DNA of 8,439 nt from Acidobacteriota bacterium. Lineage in GTDB: Bacteria > Actinomycetota > Acidimicrobiia > Spongiisociales > UBA5794. The stretch's first letter is position 1. The number at the start of each line of letters is the position of its first letter. The stretch is from positions 1 through 8,439 of the forward strand of contig JACZST010000077.1 in assembly GCA_022574065.1 (NCBI GenBank), read 5' to 3'. The notes beneath the pieces are model-generated. The model saw only the letters and a program-made list of their open reading frames with translations, was not told where the DNA came from and made no database searches. Both the position numbers and the translations under genes were made by a program. Positions 6,363 through 8,439 of this stretch are shown here, piece by piece.

Positions 6363-6372
6363 CGCCGAGTGC
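6351..6372 (+). terminator. Terminator-like hairpin at the end of the membrane operon
   Basis: Perfect 9-bp arms GCACTCGGC (6351-6359) and GCCGAGTGC (6364-6372) enclose a 4-base loop, TAAC, which contains the TAA stop of the last gene. It is followed by GTATTACGTATTTACG rather than a run of T, so it is either a poor intrinsic terminator or an mRNA 3'-end stabiliser. Confidence 0.7.
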
Positions 6373-6445
6373 GTATTACGTATTTACGTACAACGTATTA
6401 CGAACCGTCCTGTCCGGTTGTCGTGATACGTAATACGGAGTACGG
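6372..6445. repeat. Cluster of ACGTATTACG-type repeats
   Basis: CGTATTACGTA (6372-6382) and its exact reverse complement TACGTAATACG (6427-6437) form an 11-bp inverted repeat. A further direct copy, ACGTATTACGAA, is at 6393-6404, matching 1813-1824 exactly, and GATACGTA recurs at 6425-6432 and 6504-6511. The rest of the 226-bp gap up to 6588 shows no credible gene. Confidence 0.7.
6393..6431. promoter_or_regulatory. Long imperfect hairpin within the repeat cluster
   Basis: ACGTATTACGAACCG (6393-6407) pairs with CGGTTGTCGTGATACGT (6415-6431) around the loop TCCTGTC, with one mismatch and a 2-base bulge. It could form a cruciform or RNA hairpin upstream of the proteasomal ATPase gene. Confidence 0.5.
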
Positions 6446-6532
6446 GTCAAGAGCGATCCCTGAGATTCGCGGTTCAGGCATCACGGTTCCGCTTAGGGCT
6501 TCTGATACGTACGCCGAAATGACAGTATGGCC

Positions 6533-6538
6533 TACACT
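6533..6538 (+). promoter_or_regulatory. Candidate -10 box of the ATPase gene
   Basis: TACACT at 6533-6538 is identical to the -10 hexamers proposed at 970-975 and 3534-3539 and lies 50 bases before the GTG start. No convincing -35 box is seen. Confidence 0.35.
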
Positions 6539-6588
6539 CGAAAACGGAGGCGGCGGAGCCGTCGACTCTGCTGAGGAGGTAGCGGATA

Positions 6589-8439
6589 GTGAGCCGGCAG
6601 GACGCTGAACAGCTCGAGGCGACGATTCGTATGCTCGAGGACGAGATCGACGTCCTCAGAAGCCGCCTCCACGATGGGCCGCGCCGGGTGCGCATGCTCG
6701 AAGAGCGCGTGCTCGAGGCCCGCGGCAAGATGGCTCAGGCCGCCGGCCAGAACGAGAAGCTCAGCGCCGTTCTCCAGGAGACTCGCGAGCAGCTTGCACT
6801 TCTCAGGGAGGAAGTCGAGAAACTCACCGCACCGCCGAACCCGTTCGGCACAGTGCTTCGGGTCAACGAGGACGGCACGATCGATGTCAACGCCAACGGC
6901 AGAAAGCTCCGGGTGAACGTCGAGCCGACGGTCGAGATCAAGGCGCTCGGCATCGGCCAGGAAGTGATCCTGAACGAAGCCTTCAACGTGGTCGATGTCA
7001 GAACCTATGAACAGCGCGGCGAGGTGGTGACGGTCAAGGAGACCCTCCAGGACGACCGTCTGATCGTATTAGGGAGAGCCGATGAGGAGCGGGTGGTCGA
7101 GCGGGCGGAATCCCTCCAAGGCACATTCTTGCGTCCTGGCGATCACGCCCGCATGGACCCCGTGACCGGACTTATTTTCGAGAAGTTGATCCGCCCTCAA
7201 GTCGAGGAGCTCATCCTCGAGGAGATTCCCGACATCACCTACCGCGACATCGGGGGCCTCGTCGAGCAGATCGAGACCATCCAGGATGCCATCGAGTTGC
7301 CGTACCTCTACAAGGAACGGTTCGCCGCTTACAACCTCACCGCTCCCAAGGGTGTGCTCCTATACGGCCCTCCTGGATGTGGAAAGACGCTGATCGCCAA
7401 GGCGGTCGCCAACAGCCTGGCCAAGGCAGTCGCCGCCAAGGAAGGCAGCGAGGATACGCGGTCCTACTTCCTCAACATCAAGGGTCCTGAGCTTTTGAAC
7501 AAATACGTCGGCGAGACCGAACGCCAGATCCGACTGATCTTCCAGCGAGCCAAAGAGAAGTCGGACGAGGGTGTGCCGGTCATCGTGTTCTTCGACGAGA
7601 TGGACTCCCTGTTCCGGACCAGGGGGACCGGCGTGTCCTCCGACGTTGAGTCGACGATCGTGCCCCAGCTCTTGTCCGAGCTCGATGGGGTGGAAGCGCT
7701 GAAGAATGTGATCGTGATCGGCGCATCCAACCGGGAGGATCTCATCGATCCGGCGATTCTGCGACCGGGCAGACTCGACGTGAAGATCAAAATCCAGCGC
7801 CCTGGTCGCGACGCCGCCCGCGAGATCTTCCGGATCTACCTCGAGCACAACCTCCCCTACGACCAGAAGGAGCTCAAGCGCTACGGTGGCGACACGGCAC
7901 CGATGATCGATCACCTCGTCGACGTCGTGGTGGACAAGATGTACGAGGAGACCGAGGACAATCGTTTCCTCGAGGTCACCTATGCGAACGGCGATCGTGA
8001 GGTGTTGTACTTCAAGGACTTTGCCTCGGGGGCGATGATCGAGAACATCATCAGGCGAGCCAAGAAGGACGCCATCAAACGCGAGATCGCGGGCGATCCT
8101 CCCGGGCTCAAGACCAGCGATGTGATAAACGCGGTCCGGCAGGAGTTCCGCGAGCACGAGGATCTGCCGAACACCACCAATCCTGATGACTGGGCCAAGA
8201 TCTCGGGCAAGAAGGGCGAGCGCATCGTGTACGTGCGGACCCTGATCGAGGGCGGCAATCACGCCACGTGCCTGTTCAAGCCGGAGTTCAAGACGACGAT
8301 CAAAGATTTCATCGATAAAAACCGGGGTTCCGCCGGCGCGAACGGCGCGATCGGCGAGAACTGCGCGAGATTGATTCCGACTGCGGAAGCGCTGAGGTAC
8401 TGCTCAAGATCGCCATCCTTGCGCGGTTTTTGTTCTCGG
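6589..8439 (+). CDS. arc: Proteasome-associated AAA+ ATPase ARC/Mpa, 3' end not in window
   Basis: GTG at 6589 follows GAGGAGGT by 8 bases. 617 codons are open to the window edge. This ring ATPase unfolds pupylated proteins and feeds them to the 20S proteasome in the cytosol. Residues 2-80 form the coiled coil that in Mpa binds Pup; PPNPFG at 82-87 opens the two OB folds (about 84-200). The AAA+ domain has Walker A GPPGCGKT (260-267, K266), pore-loop KYVG (305-308), Walker B IVFFDEMD (332-339, D336/E337) and the LRPGRLD arginine region (391-397). The conserved DDWAKISGKKGERIVYVRTL block ends at residue 552. Normal family members finish about 20-30 residues later with a Gln-Tyr-Leu-type gate-opening tail. 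Here the frame continues for about 65 residues without that motif, and the last 35 codons use many rare triplets (AGA, AGG, TCA, TGT). Family identity is certain; the end is not. Confidence 0.96.
   Translation, partial: MSRQDAEQLEATIRMLEDEIDVLRSRLHDGPRRVRMLEERVLEARGKMAQAAGQNEKLSAVLQETREQLALLREEVEKLTAPPNPFGTVLRVNEDGTIDVNANGRKLRVNVEPTVEIKALGIGQEVILNEAFNVVDVRTYEQRGEVVTVKETLQDDRLIVLGRADEERVVERAESLQGTFLRPGDHARMDPVTGLIFEKLIRPQVEELILEEIPDITYRDIGGLVEQIETIQDAIELPYLYKERFAAYNLTAPKGVLLYGPPGCGKTLIAKAVANSLAKAVAAKEGSEDTRSYFLNIKGPELLNKYVGETERQIRLIFQRAKEKSDEGVPVIVFFDEMDSLFRTRGTGVSSDVESTIVPQLLSELDGVEALKNVIVIGASNREDLIDPAILRPGRLDVKIKIQRPGRDAAREIFRIYLEHNLPYDQKELKRYGGDTAPMIDHLVDVVVDKMYEETEDNRFLEVTYANGDREVLYFKDFASGAMIENIIRRAKKDAIKREIAGDPPGLKTSDVINAVRQEFREHEDLPNTTNPDDWAKISGKKGERIVYVRTLIEGGNHATCLFKPEFKTTIKDFIDKNRGSAGANGAIGENCARLIPTAEALRYCSRSPSLRGFCSR

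Noticed and set aside
6369..6608. 79-codon plus-strand open frame in the repeat-rich gap
   Set aside because: It is translated from the palindromic repeats, shows no domain, and overlaps the start of the ATPase gene.
7360..8262. 300-codon minus-strand open frame opposite the ATPase
   Set aside because: It is antisense to the Walker A, Walker B and arginine-finger regions of ARC. Its composition, rich in His, Asp and Leu, is typical of a frame mirrored from GC-rich coding DNA.

Overview
The window looks like a high-GC actinobacterial chromosome fragment, plausibly from an uncultured lineage such as Acidimicrobiia (inferred, not demonstrated). The strongest marker is an almost complete ARC/Mpa-type proteasomal AAA+ ATPase at the right edge, a protein of Pup-proteasome actinobacteria. 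A mycobacterial ArfA-like BON/OmpA protein, a Holin-X type membrane protein and many GTG/TTG starts agree with this. No tRNA, rRNA, CRISPR array or transposase is visible.

Left part, 1-1777. A minus-strand gene without an ATG start runs off the left edge and encodes the membrane domain of a TgpA-like (DUF3488/transglutaminase) protein that seems to lack its first helices. It is separated from a divergent plus-strand gene (1004-1777, lipobox plus one membrane helix) by a 342-bp gap. That gap holds an imperfect tandem repeat whose copies each begin with a small hairpin, and a candidate promoter.

Middle, 1806-3893. A minus-strand pair with a 4-bp stop/start overlap encodes a CREST-superfamily (alkaline-ceramidase-like) membrane hydrolase followed by a fold-type-II PLP serine/threonine dehydratase. 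Divergent from it, behind a clear sigma70-type promoter, lies a 100-aa coiled-coil protein.

Right-centre, 4045-6372. A compact plus-strand array follows: ArfA-like BON/OmpA protein, a 40-aa single-helix protein in the ArfB position, a 70-bp leader with an 8-bp inverted repeat, a Holin-X-like protein, a 65-aa single-helix protein, a 93-aa protein and a 33-aa single-helix protein. The last four genes overlap one another by 1-4 bp. The array ends in a perfect 9-bp hairpin whose loop contains the final stop codon. These proteins look like an envelope-associated membrane cassette, but their joint function is unknown.

Right end, 6373-8439. A gap rich in ACGTATTACG-type repeats, which also occur at 1806-1824, leads to the proteasomal ATPase. 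Upstream of ARC there is the membrane cassette rather than the tRNA methyltransferase gene found next to it in mycobacteria. The ATPase frame runs to the window edge. Its last ~60 codons do not resemble a normal ARC tail.
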